From NCBI GenBank assembly GCA_021234155.1, contig JAJEKV010000010.1:18885418-18949417 (forward strand): a stretch of DNA of 64,000 nt, read 5' to 3'. A program made the translations under genes and the position numbers. Below the pieces are notes generated by a model that ran no database searches, was not told the origin of the DNA, and worked only from the letters and a program-made list of their open reading frames with translations. This DNA comes from Isoetes taiwanensis (lineage: Eukaryota > Streptophyta > Lycopodiopsida > Isoetales > Isoetaceae). This document shows, in pieces, positions 21,433 to 33,049 of the stretch. Position 1 is the stretch's first letter. Every line of letters begins with the position of its first letter.

Positions 21433-22186
21433 CCGTTTCAAAACCACGTGGCAACCCCATTTAAAAATTGCAAGGGGAAACGGTACATCTCCAACACATT
21501 AAACGTTAACGCATGTTCAAATAGTTGTTTGATGCCCAATACTAAGGCTTTCGATTCCTATATAGAACTTTGGACTTTTTCCACTTGGACTTTTGACCAT
21601 AATAATCTAGTCTTTTTTACCAAACGCTTATTTAGACATGATTGAATAGTCGGGACGTGCGGATCCTAGCCTTACCTCTGAAACTATGAGGTGAAGAGTT
21701 GTCTACAGTAGATAACTATCCTGAATAAGATTAACAAGGTCTAAATTTGTCCTTCAACGCCATTATTGAGAGCTTTACGTTATATTGTATAATCATTCAT
21801 TCATATGATGATACTAAATAGTAATATCAATTTAAGCCTTGAGTTTGACACTTTGAAATGTACCTTACAATACCAATTATATTTAAATCCATAGTCAATG
21901 CCGGCTAATTTATAGCTTCATGAGGCGATGTTGTTGAAACCATATTGAACCCTTTGGATTGAAAAGTATTGATTGCATCAGTAAAATGCATCTTTACAAA
22001 TCACTATGCATCCGTAATGTTTTGCTTTAACCATCAATGACTGCTAGCTCATCACTAATGACTCATATATTAATACATAGGTGGACTTACATGCATCAAG
22101 ACGAATATGTGCTCTTGCAATGTAAGATGAAGTTTCCCTTTAACAACCTTGACCAACCTACGCTTAGAGCATTAGGCAAGCGCAAT
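21433..22186. other. AT-rich, no gene
   Basis: Non-coding AT-rich sequence that follows the helicase 3' end. It is repeated nearly unchanged in unit 2 (36510-37270). Confidence 0.5.
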
Positions 22187-22350
22187 CATGGTGCGTGAGG
22201 AGGCGTTCACGCCAGCTGCTTACATGATGCTCTTGCGAATCAAGGGCCGAGGAAGCAAGCTGTCGATCGTGTCGTCGATCCGCGACGGCGGATTTCAATC
22301 GAACAAGGCGCTTTGCTAATGTAGTCGGTTCAAAACATGTCGCAATCAAA
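22187..22350 (+). pseudogene. Second, degraded copy of the helicase 3' end, unit 1
   Basis: The sequence repeats 21295-21460 in order: ATGGT.GTGAGGAGG.GTTCACGCC, ATGATGCTCT.GCGAATCAAG, and GATCCGCG before the stop region. It lacks several bases and has no open frame. It lies ~890 bp downstream of the first copy and is also present in unit 2 at 37275-37425, so it predates the tandem duplication. Confidence 0.75.
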
Positions 22351-22589
22351 AGGTCAAAAATTCAGAGCTTTACTTCAGTCTATGTAAATAAGTTGCATGT
22401 TAATCATATCCAAATGCTATATTTCAGTTAATCAACACACGCAAGGGTCCTCAAAGTTCTGATCAGGTTGCAAAAGACAACCATGTTATTGAAGTCTAAT
22501 GAAGTCGTTTCGAATTACCACGGAAGAAAAACCAACGCGAACCCGACTGCCTAGCCTTCTTCCCAACCCTGCAGTTCTGCTAGTTTTTT

Positions 22590-22735
22590 TTTAGCAGGGT
22601 TGCCTAACCCCCCCTGCCCACTTTCCTGCGTTCTGAGCTATGCCACGTGTCCTGCCACGTCGGCTGTTTTCCATCTCAACCATTAGTTTTCTTAATTTCG
22701 CATCGGACGGGCATGAAAATTAGAAAGTCCTTGAA
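22590..22735 (+). repeat. TIR-like end of a repeated element, copy b
   Basis: Starts AGCAGGGTTGCCTAACCCC and runs through CACTTTCCTGC, TATGCCACGTGTCCTGCC, CATCTCAACCATTAG and GCATGAAAATTAGAAAGTCC. The same order is found at 15935-16075 and, inverted, at 52555-52460. T-rich sequence precedes it. Confidence 0.55.
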
Positions 22736-22739
22736 AAAT

Positions 22740-24420
22740 CTTCTTCTCTGTTCGCGCGCGGCCGATCTGTTAGGGTATGGCATCTTACCTACTCATTTTT
22801 TGCATTCGCTTTCCAGATTGAAGAAGATTCTGGAAGATTTAAGGAGAGCATATCTTCCAGCATCACCTCCGGCCTCCGGTGCAAGTAGCCGCTTCTGCGG
22901 TTTTTCCTCTTGCTCTTCGATTTCGGCGAGGTATCCTTGATAAGCCATTTTTTTGAGCTTTCTCAATGCGAATCTGCATTCTGACTTGGACTTTCAAAGA
23001 TCTTTGGCGATCTTTGGAGCTGTTGCATGAAATATGGCTTTCATATGTGGTTCTGAGGCTTGGCAGGGAAAACTACATAGGTAAGCAAACTATACTAACA
23101 CCTGGTTCTTAAATTTCTTGATTTCGTTTTGGCATCGATATATTCCTTCTTGGTGCACCATCAAGAACCCATCCTTGCTGCTATTACATGGCCAAATTCT
23201 TGTCTTTGTTATAAAACACGGAAAGTTTTTTGAACATTTATCTTGGCAAAGAATTACTTCAATGGGTATTGAGTTTCAAAAGCTAGCGTAATACATGCCT
23301 GATTTCGTCATATTTAGAGCTCAATGTCTTCTTCATGCACTCTCTAGATGAGCCTTAGGCAATAACACACTCATACGACTGCTTCCTCCCATAATATTCT
23401 TAGGACAACAGGAAATATTCATTCTGAAATATGTTATCTTTGATTGTTAAAGCATCTAAATCTCGAAGCATGTAAGTTCACGGGTAACATTTCTTGTGGA
23501 CTTATAGGATAGCTTTGGCTGTTAGACAACTTATGCATTGTAAATTGACAGGTCAGGCAAAATATTTTAATTCTATCTGTCCTTTGATAACTTTGTGTAG
23601 CTTTTGTGATTTAGATCTTCACTGAGATGCATTTGATAGGGAACCTTTAGATGATTAAATTCTGAATTCTGGGCAGCCAGGCTGATAATTGAATTGAAAA
23701 TGAGCCTTAAGATGATTTAATTCTAAGTTCAAGGCAGCCATGTTGATTTGATTCAATATGTATTAAAAGGCCCAGGTTTTCATTTCACATATTTGCAGAA
23801 TGAGAACTTGAGCACTGGGAAGCAGGATTTGATGAAAGAATGCAAGTCAAAAAAAGACAATGCAACTCATGTGTATGATTTTATGCACAAGCATGCCTAT
23901 TGTTACATCTACTCTCAACATAAACCAGGTGCAGTTGTAGGTAATGCACCACGATTTGTTGTTGCTAAAGGGTATGGAAGTTATGCCACCACTATGTCAG
24001 GATGCACAACTACTCAATCTGTAACTGCAGCCAACATATGATGATGTTAGTGGTTCACTTTACGAAGAAAGCAATATGTATGTTTCAAGTCAGCAGGTAA
24101 AATAAGTGTGCACATTTATAAATAGCATTCTCTGTCTTTGAAAAATAAATTTTGTGCTATTATGTTGTCAGGGAGAGGGCTGGATGCAACAACTCTCTAG
24201 AGATATGGGGCAACTGTACTGCAACTTACAAGGATAGGGGCAGCACATGCCATATACACATACACGCAACAGTCTGCATATACCTATCATGGTGGTGCAT
24301 TTACAAATATTTACCACCCTTCACAGTCTGGACCTTCAGTGCACATCAGTTGCTACAATAGCCACGAACACTAGGAGGTAGAAGTATTCATGCAACTCAA
24401 GTTGCAACATACCAACAAAT
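22740..24420 (+). pseudogene. Captured host-gene fragment with introns, unit 1
   Basis: Directly after the TIR-like end comes a leader-like region ending at a donor, GGCGAG|GTATCC (near 22929). After ~860 bp a TTTGCAG acceptor (near 23797) opens an exon encoding KKDNATHVYDFMHKHAYCY and YSQHKPGAVVGNAPRFVVA. A frame change leads to STYDDVSGSLYEESNMYV and a donor at CAG|GTAAAA (24100). After a short intron (acceptor TTGTCAG near 24170) another exon reads GEGWMQQLSRDMGQLYCNL, then AIYTYTQQSAYTYHGGAF. The Tyr/Gln/Pro-rich end resembles low-complexity tails of RNA-binding or transcription proteins; I cannot name the family. Confidence 0.42.
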
Positions 24421-25514
24421 GCAGCACGCACAACAGACATGGAATGACAATTATTTAATCTGTTCTAAAATCTAGAAAAGAAATGTTGTTCCTGTTGTGT
24501 TTAGTACTGGCAGAACGTCACAATAATAGTCTGGTCCTTCCAATGTCGAGAACTACAGAAATGCTATCCACTCTCGATGGTGATAATAAGGTTGAGAAGA
24601 AAAATAGAAAACATTATCTAACATTCCTATTTTACCCACTTTTTAAAAAAAATATGCTAGGAAAATGTCTTACTAAATTTAAACACAATCTCGCCTTATA
24701 GCAGACTCATGCGTAACCCTAAAAAGAATTTCCAATAGCTTCTAGAGGGCTATCTAAAGTTTTTAATGATCCCTATTGCCGATAACTTCATAAAGGAGAA
24801 GTTTATTTGAGTTTTATCATATACATTCTTTTATACAATATGCTTACAAGAGCATAAATTTCGTTGTTTATAGATTGAGCCTATTTAATTCAATGCTCAT
24901 TTCTAAAGAGTCTACATATTTAGTTGATTGCAAACTATGTTGGAAATGTCACAATTGTACACCTCGTATTAAAGTCACCCAACAACTACAAAAACCACCC
25001 AACACGAAAAACTGCATATACCTACAAGTCGCCACAACCTTGCAATGTAGATAGATAGAAAATCTACATTGCAATTGTAATGTACTCGTCAATTGTGAAA
25101 ATCTTAAGTAATCCCGATCAATAATGCCATCATATAGCCATATCACATACCATTCAAATTCACAATACCTTCTAAATGCCATCATATAGCGTTATAACAA
25201 AGCGCTGAAATTCACACACTTTCCCTATCGCCCCTCTATATGTATAGCTTGCACTAATCGTAAGTGTTAAGCAACTTTCACTTCATGTCTTAACACACAA
25301 ACTCCATTAGACAATCATGTAAAAAATAAGCTTCCTCAATGTCACTACTCCATCCACCCCAACCTTCACCCCAAGCCTGCAATTCCGCTAGTTTTTTTTT
25401 TAAGGGGTTAAACCATTGGCAAGTGCCATAAAAAATAAGGAACGCATATGTGCACTCTAGATGTACTCATTAGTACATCCACGAGAATACACCACGAAAT
25501 CATATAAAAAGCTT
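24421..25514. other. AT-rich, no gene
   Basis: No recognisable gene. Near 25376-25400 the words CCTGCAATTCCGCTAG plus a T run resemble the sequence preceding TIR-like copy b at 22567-22590. It may mark another insertion border. Confidence 0.4.
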
Positions 25515-25515
25515 A

Positions 25516-25538
25516 AGAATAGAATAGAATAGAATAGA
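25516..25538 (-). repeat. Pentanucleotide tail of LINE-A
   Basis: Four GAATA units on the plus strand mark the 3' tail (TATTC)n of the minus-strand LINE. Confidence 0.8.
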
Positions 25539-26243
25539 TTTTTTAGCGTCCACGAAGACCAATTGGCCTATGGGACCCAAACAAATAAGAGAAGCGACAA
25601 GCATATTCTTGTGAGGATTAAAAACCCCCGCCAGAAGGGTTTTTAGGAAAAACCTTAGCGATAAGAAGTATCTTTGTACATTTTGTACAATTGTATAGGG
25701 CAGTTCAATCTTCCCCCCAAAGGCCCGATGTCATTTAAAATGAAATGCCATTAAACCTTGAATTGTGCTATGTGATGTGATCTGAAAAAGGTAATGGATT
25801 GATTTTATGTTTTGGTTGTTTTTTGCTAGTACTGACTGCACTATAGAATCAGACAAATTACAGGAGGTGTAAAGACAAGTTATTAGAGGAGGTGTAATTT
25901 ACGATAGAGTTGAAAAGTCAGTGAAGGCCAAAAGATTGTAATCTTTGGAGGCGAGAGGAAGCGCATTGTTAGCATGGCTGCTTGAGCTTTGTTTTATTTC
26001 AAAGTAATAGTCCATTTCTTTGCTTATGCATGTGTGCGGCTAGATCTTGAGGCTTTCACTTATAAACTTGAACATGGTGACAATTATGACTAACCTATGG
26101 GATTGATGTATTTTTGAAATTGGGTTGGGACTATAGAACCTCATCAAAGATTTTTGAAGAACAAGCATATTGCAATAAAGAATGAAGTTGTTAGTGAGCA
26201 CCTTGCCACATTATTCTTGTAGTTGGCATTGTAAAGATCGTTA

Positions 26244-26275
26244 CATGTAAATGTAAATGTAAATGTAAATGTAAG
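26244..26275 (+). repeat. ATGTAA hexamer repeat
   Basis: About five tandem copies of ATGTAA, also in unit 2 near 41331-41360. Not telomeric (the plant telomere is TTTAGGG). Confidence 0.85.
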
Positions 26276-26460
26276 CTGTGGCGTGGTGGATTTAAATAAA
26301 GGAGTTTTTGTTTTACTTATGCTTTTTTATTTCTTTATAACTTGTAGCCTAAATTCATCTTAGACTTCATCGACATTACAAAGGCGTGTAATTGAAAATC
26401 TGAGGCATAGTGCATATCAATAAAATTTCAATTTACAAAACAAAATGTAAATAGGCGAAA

Positions 26461-26727
26461 ACCTGACAAAATTGGTAAAAAATGTTTTGACTAATTTTCT
26501 GACGATTTTTCTGACATTTTTTCTGACGATTTTTCTGACGTTAATTTTGACGAACCTTGACGATTTTTCTGACGCTTACTGTTGATGATCTTTGGGCGAT
26601 TTTTCGGCCTAAATCGTCGGGTAAAAATCGTCGGATAAATTGTCGGCCCGATAGGGTCCCGGCGGTTATGCGTTTTGTAAAGACTATCGGCGATTTTTAC
26701 CTTGAGAACATGCATTCTTTTGTAGTG
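26461..26727. mobile_element. CACTA-type terminus with subterminal repeats, unit 1
   Basis: Read on the minus strand the terminus is CACTACAAAAGAATGCATG, the En/Spm signature. Behind it lie many copies of GACGATTTTTCTGAC or the inverse-related AAAATCGTCGG, typical of CACTA subterminal repeats. LINE reverse transcriptase sequence resumes immediately after TGTAGTG (26721-26727), so this end sits inside LINE-A. The partner CACTACAA end was not found between here and 25515; it may be deleted or obscured. Confidence 0.58.
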
Positions 26728-27322
26728 CGCATGCGGTGAATCGGCAAAAAGTGTCAAGAGCATCCGGTGGCGTTGCATGTCTTATGGGTATAGGCGGGGA
26801 GGTTGATATCGTCGGCATATATGAGTTGCGGATTGTGTGATGCATGAGATGGGTGCCCGCACCTCCATGCTCGAGAGAGCCAATCTTCCGGTTAGTCAAT
26901 ATATAGGCCAAAAGAGTGTGGGGGAGGGGGCAACCACGGCGCACTCCAATACTCCCGATTACCGGTATCGGGCGATGTGATACGGCTGAGCATGCCTCAT
27001 TATAGCCTATATTGCGTTACTGCAAGTCAAGGGGGGTCCCTAGCTGCCGCAGTCTATCCCATAGCCTAACACGAGGCACTGTGTCAAAAGCTTTTGCAAA
27101 ATCCACGAAACAACAATACGGGTTTTGCCGACGATTCCTGCTATCCTCAATCAATGTGCGCAGAGTGAAGATATGAAATGGTGGAATGCCTGGGCTAGAA
27201 ACACCTGCACGTGTAGGCTTCGCACATCGCCTCCTCTGCCCATATTGTCGGTTGCTCAAGGATGCCGATAGCGGTTTACAAAGAGAGAGCTGATCATAAT
27301 AGTACGGTACTTGGGCGGGCAT
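26728..27322 (-). pseudogene. LINE-A reverse transcriptase region, unit 1
   Basis: On the minus strand 27322-27017 encodes IFTLRTLIEDSRNRR and YCCFVDFAKAFDTVPRVRLW, the non-LTR reverse transcriptase blocks with the first catalytic Asp region (FVDFAKAFD). Further on, 26944-26745 encodes RGCPLPHTLLAYIL and, out of frame, the region equivalent to the YADD box, here garbled to NSYMPT-like sequence. In unit 2 the same place reads RQLIYMRR, also broken. Frameshifts separate the blocks. Confidence 0.75.
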
Positions 27323-28165
27323 TGAGGGTCCCCTGCCTTGTATATGGGCACAACTTCACTAGTGGTCCATTGCGGAGGGAAGCCTTCTTGCAATGCTTTT
27401 ATTGAACAACTTGCCCGTGAGGGCGGCACCCGGTGGAGGCCCGACCCATTTGAAGTTCACTTTGCATGCCATCTAAATCTCTTTGCCTTTCCATAATTAG
27501 CTAGGCGTTGTAGGCACATTATGACATCCCCTCTGTGATGACCCGAGCCATGCCTATCGTGGAGGGGCGGTGTCCAGGCCCCGGCCCGGTTAAAGTAAAG
27601 GCATCTTGTACCCATTGCTCCGGGTGATGTTTCTGTGAGGTATGCGGTCTTGCTCAAGACCAATGGTATTGGTGATGGCTGTGGGGGAGGTGGGATCAAT
27701 GACTTGCGGTGTGCATTTGAGCTCAGGCACTCATCATCGAACCATCGTTGCGGGGGAAGGTGGTAGTGCCGAGGTTGCCGTGGCGGCCTCTCCCAAAGCA
27801 TCTCTCGGCCATTCGAGTAGGTGAGTCAGGTGAGCGGTGCTCTTGAAGTGTGGGGAGTTGCGGCCCGATCTGCCGGATCATGCTCAAGCGGTGGGCATAG
27901 GTCCTGCGATTAAGTAGTCGAGGCGCCTTGTAGGGCACCTAGTGTGTTGATGCGATAGATGCGGGGGGAGCACGCCAATGGAGATACATGAGCGGGGCTG
28001 GTGGTCCGGAGTCCACTTCCTCGTCGAGTGTACGTTCCAATGGAAAAATGGGTAACCGAGTGCGGATCATGTTCAGATAATCCACACTAGAGCCGCCCCC
28101 TTGGTTCTCCTGTCTACAAGTGCAGCAGTTGGAAGATGGCCATTGTGCCAACCCATTACATATAA

Positions 28166-29035
28166 CTAGGTCAAAGATACTACCCAGCAACAACAATTGC
28201 CTGCCATAGCGCGAAATATGGCTGTAGATCGATATATCCTTGACCAAGCCACCTCTGCGGGTTCAAGCGCAAGGCGTCCTCTGCCGGGGGGCTCAAATTT
28301 GAACACAGCTTGGCTCACATCGTGCATTAAAGTTAAGCCAAACAATATAACCTTGCCCAAGCGTTTGTCTTTGGCGGATGTCATCATATAGATCGACATA
28401 GGGCTCTCGGCATGTAGAAAGTAGCATGCTGCTATGAAGAGAATGTTGTCAGTGTCATGCTGCATGCGCACCCACAAGTAGCGATTGTACACAATGCGTT
28501 TTGTTAGCGAGGCCTGGTGCCTCAAGGTTGCCGCGATAGTAGCGAACAACCCGCCATGCCCTCGCTTGCCTATGCACTCATTGAACAGAAATCGCGAGAT
28601 AGCTTTGGGAGGTTCGGCAATCTGTGCCCTACATGTTCCCATGTTCCCATGAGGAAAATGGGATCCATATCTGATGCAATAGAGTTGAGACTCTCCCCTT
28701 TACGCCAAGGGAAGCCAGGCGGTTCAAGACACCATCAGAAGGCCAGTTCCTATTTCTTGGCCTTTGATGTGGGCCTTCGATGATCTGCTCGGTTGCGGGG
28801 AAGCGGTGTCTGGCGCTGGCGGCGATTCGCGAGGCGATTGGGCGGTGGGAGCGGGAGGAGGTGCGATAGAGGATGCCGTGGCGATAGCGGCGATGGCGGC
28901 GGCTTGGCGTATTGCATCGGTGACCTCGGCGCCCGGCTGAAAATCGCAACTTACCCGGACGAACTGCGGCACCCCCCCGGCGGCGGATGTCCACGACTTG
29001 AAAACTAGGCTGGCGGCGGCGGGACTCTGTTGCAT
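28166..29035 (-). pseudogene. LINE-A endonuclease region and N-terminal extension, unit 1
   Basis: An ATG at 29035-29033 opens an Ala/Pro/Ser-rich extension of ~100 residues that leads into MVS, the start of the WNCRGFPW endonuclease block (better preserved in unit 2 as MVSWNCRGFPWQKGESLNS). The frame then shifts. 28642-28166 encodes HGGLFATIAATLRH, YNRYLWVRMQHDTDN and LGKVILFG, the APE-type endonuclease core; the catalytic GDFN box following it is lost by a frame change. The domain nicks target DNA to prime reverse transcription. Confidence 0.72.
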
Positions 29036-29100
29036 CGGTCGGTGTGAGATCCGGTCGACATTCTATTCTATTCTATTCTATCTATTCTATTCTATTCTCT

Positions 29101-32100
29101 ATATGTCATTTCTCACATTTTGAACTATTTTAAAATCTTACTTGGGGAAAATTAGTGTCTCTTTCTATGAACAAAAGAAGCGTATATCGAACGTTATATG
29201 GTCCATTTATATATTGTCATGGCTAAACTTCACAACATCCACTTGGATTCATCAATAAACATCACTAACTATAATCGTTGTGGAGTTTGGGACCCATAAT
29301 TGTGGAGTTGACTCAACTTTTTATGCTCTAATGTGTTAATCCGGCTGCTGTACATCATGTTTGAATTCCAAAAATTGCATGCTTACACCCTAGTTACACT
29401 ATATATAAGTTGATAAATCTTCTATGTAGATATAAGTAGAACGCATTTATTACCCACCATGGCATTATGGATGGTTGTTATTGGAGCATTTTAACATATG
29501 CTTTTGTCTAGAATTCTGTATAGTAGATTCTTTTAATAAATATTGAGGTTAACATGACTTAGAAACACTCCAAAAAATCATGAATCTATAGCTCGTATAG
29601 CTAGCAACTGATAGCCACAAGAATTAAGTCAAAACTTGTTATAATAAGAGAGAGATAATTCTTGAGCTTTTTTTACCAAAATGGGGTTTGGCGGCTTCTA
29701 CCGATGTTAGATGATAGCAAGAAAACATGGGAACATAAAACTCAATGTGTTCTATGATAAACAGGCAAATACCTCCAAATTTAGCAAGGTTTAGGTCAAT
29801 TTATACTAGAAATATCGAAGAAGGCAGTTCTGGACTGATGCAGAAACTACCAAATTCTCCAATGTTTGAGCAATCACCACAAAGTATAGGTGACCCCATT
29901 GGTCTTGAAATTCTTAAAGATCATTAAGGAACAAGTGAAGACTCAAATGGTGGCGGTATATCACAAAATTGAAATTTCTTTTGTGAGTTACATGAGTTTA
30001 AGTGGCAGAGGTCATGTGGACCCGATTAAGGTCCATGGATGAGAATGGCCCGGGGGCAGTCTAGTGTTAAAGTTACCATATTCATTTATTTGATGAGATG
30101 AGCCACTTTTCACGGGTCGAATAAGGTATGTATGGATGAGCACCCCATCTTTTTAGCTTTATCTTCCATGCCTCTTGACATTGTTGACTTGATGGTTGTG
30201 CTAACGGGCAACCTAAACAACCAACCCGGAGGGTGCTCATATTCTACTATTACAGTCAGATTCATTTTAGTAAAACAATCCTTCAAAAAATTCCAAGGAA
30301 TATACTGCTCACTGCATGAAAGTCCAATATAACACACTGGATTAAAAAATTATCTATTTTTGCCAAAATAATCTTGAAGCATCTGTAATATGCAACGCCA
30401 TTTTTTGTAACAAAGAGAGAGAACTAATCACTTGCATGCCTATGCAAATTGAATAATGTGAGAACATGGAGCAAAGAAGTTGTATCCTTTCTAGCTGTTG
30501 CGTGATCTTTAGAAAAAAGACTTAAGCTCAATTCACATGTTGTTCCCTTAGGCAGATTAAATTTTGTAATCTCTAAAGGGCTGCATGTACTATATGACGA
30601 CTCTATTCTATGGGCCACCACTATAGCATATGCAAGGAAGAAGAAGATCTGTAGTAAGGCTAGAAATTATTGAAGGGATTAATGTAGAACAACACATTTT
30701 GTTAAATAGATGCAAAAAAGGACCCAGTAAGTTATAACCTGTGGAAGAATCTGTGTGGTTTTAGCCTGGAACTGCATTTTCCTGTATGATAACATAATGC
30801 TCCTAGCTGTGAAATGGCAGAGTCTTGATCATTCTTGTAAACAGAGCCTTGCTCTCAAATGTATAGTGCCCACCGGACTTCATGTGCCCAGTCTTTTGCC
30901 CAACAAAAATGCCCCTGTTTCTCCAAACCCGTTTGCGTGGTTCAACATTTGATTCTTCTGGACTTAAATGTCCCGAAATATCGCAGATAATTTCTTTTTC
31001 TTCTACATATTAGAAGAAAACAGAGGATTAGAGGGGAAAAATCAGTCGGATTTGAACCTGATCATGCTAGATTGCAATCAGTTAGCGATTCCTGTACCTT
31101 TTTCCTACATACTGCCATAGCTCGCCATCACCCGCCTGCCCGCCATACTCGCTCCTCCCATCAGATGCTGCAAACTGTGTTTACCTGTATGATAAATAGT
31201 TTACATTGTCTTAGTTGCAACGACCATCGCCATCAGAAAGAGCCAGTATAATTCTCTCTCGAACAACCTATAAATGGTTGTTATAATGCAAGAAGAAGCT
31301 TACCTCTTCAAGTTCCTTCACTATATCTCCCTATAGAATCCGATGTCATAGCCGCCTATGGAGTCCAGTGAGTGACAGACAGCTCCCTGGCCGGAAAACC
31401 CTACAACACCAAAAATTGACAACTCCGGCGATGGCAATGCAAGACGCCATAGCCAGCAAGACATCACCTGAAAACAGAGCAGGGGACTGTGGATGCGACT
31501 TCACTAAATCCGGCGGAATGGCAACAACAGGGTGCCTGGCCAAATCCGTCCCTTTTTTTTTCTTTCTTTTTCCCATATTTTTAAGGCTTTATTTTTTCCT
31601 CAGAAAGGTACGTGTCAGTTTTAAAAGAAAGCATCAATGAAGAATATCCCAGAAGCATATTTGTAGGAGAATTATATATGTTAAAAAAGGGACAATGTCT
31701 TTTCAAAGGAGAAGCGTCCATAAGCAAAAGGGGAAGAACCTTTATCATTGCAAAAAGGCCAGTCGACTATCTAAAGTGGTACCAGGTATAAAGGAAGGTA
31801 AGAGATCAACAATATTTGTACAAAATGACAACTTTAAGACAAAAGGCCAATACTATATAAGGAGCAACATGATATGTAACGTACATGGGCTATTTAAAGT
31901 TCACCTTTACCTTTATTTGGGAGGGACCTTTATTATCTATTATGAAGCGACTATATATATAACAAGGAGGAGGTGCGATAAGGGGAGGGCGACCAACTCT
32001 TGAAGGAGGAAGGACATATGAGATTAGTACATCGGCCAATTATAAGCCATCGACAAGAGGAGAAACTAAAGCTGACATGGTGGGTTAAATCGTGAGCAGA

Positions 32101-33049
32101 GATGCTCCAGACGAAGCCTATGTAAATATTCTCTCTGATCGGAGACCGTGATTTAGCAGTGGTGATCAGGAGTCAGTTAAGTCAGTGTGTAGCTTTACCA
32201 GTATAGCCTTTTGGAGGTGGATTTGGTTGGGCGGTTAAGTATTGTACCATAGCAATTGTTCTTTATTGTGTTCCAGATGGATAGAGGTCTATTGTTTAAT
32301 TGTATATTCAATAATCCAAGGATGTTCAAAGAGTCCAAATCCATGAATCATATCATGCATACAAGTCCAAACAGAGGCAGATCGCCATAGCCTGAGACAG
32401 TGCCTTGATGCCTGTTTCTTCCCGCCCTAATAGTTCATTAACTGGATGTTAACGAAACTGTTAAGGGGAAAAAAAGTGGAGTCGTCGAAAGTCGCCTCCG
32501 CATTAAAGTGGGAGGGCCTCCAGCCCCATTATATCCTTAAAATTAGGAAAATGAAGGATAGGATAAAAAAAACATCATGTGACCATGCTGAGTAAGGAAG
32601 AAAATAGAATGAGAACATAAATTCAAACGGTTAGAATAGGAAGGAAATATCAATGAGAAACGAAAAAATCCGTTTCCTGGATAACATACGACAAGAACCT
32701 TTTGTGAAAGCTACAAGGTTCAATGAAAAATGCTACCAATCAGGCAGAACATTTACTGTGTTAGGCATTCATATTGGTTTGCAAGTCTGCTATTTACGAT
32801 CTACTGATGTCTATTTCTGCTATTTACGATCTATTGATGACTACTCCTTTAGAAGCAGTACTTACGGGATTATTTTCCAAGATAAGGCGAGTTTAATAAA
32901 GCCAACCAATTTGGGCTATGATTGAATATCTAGGTAATGATCTTCAAAAAAATAAAAAAACAAATAAGACATTAATGCATATGATGACAAATCTCCCCAA
33001 AGAAAGGATTCGAGGGAAACAAAACTAGAATATATCTCTCCAAGTATAG
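29101..33049. other. AT-rich region without recognised genes, unit 1
   Basis: This ~4 kb stretch is matched almost base for base by 44223-48168. Open stretches at 31695-32003 and 32653-32925 (plus) and 30621-30424 (minus) recur in unit 2 but have no motif I know. The second contains a short internal direct repeat (TGCTATTTACGATCTA twice, near 32788 and 32818). A TATATAAGG word near 31853 and the dense purine stretches around 31960-32060 could belong to a promoter or an old LTR; no ends were found. Confidence 0.4.

Larger units (their letters stand above)
25515..29100 (-). mobile_element. LINE-A, copy in unit 1
   Basis: The element lies on the minus strand. Its 3' end is a TATTC-repeat tail (plus-strand GAATA copies at 25516-25537). 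Its 5' end adjoins a TAGAA repeat (plus-strand TTCTA copies at 29061-29098). One long gene is read: an Ala/Pro-rich N-terminal extension (from the ATG at 29035), an APE-type endonuclease, a reverse transcriptase and a C-terminal region, all broken by frameshifts. A CACTA-type end is embedded at 26461-26727. GC-rich unlike its surroundings. Confidence 0.8.

Noticed and set aside
22560-25400. Helitron 3' ends at the CTAG plus T-run sites near 22581 and 25391
   Set aside because: No proper GC-rich hairpin 10-12 bases before CTAG and no TC 5' end could be paired.
26244-26275. Telomere-like repeat
   Set aside because: The unit is ATGTAA, not TTTAGGG or a known variant.
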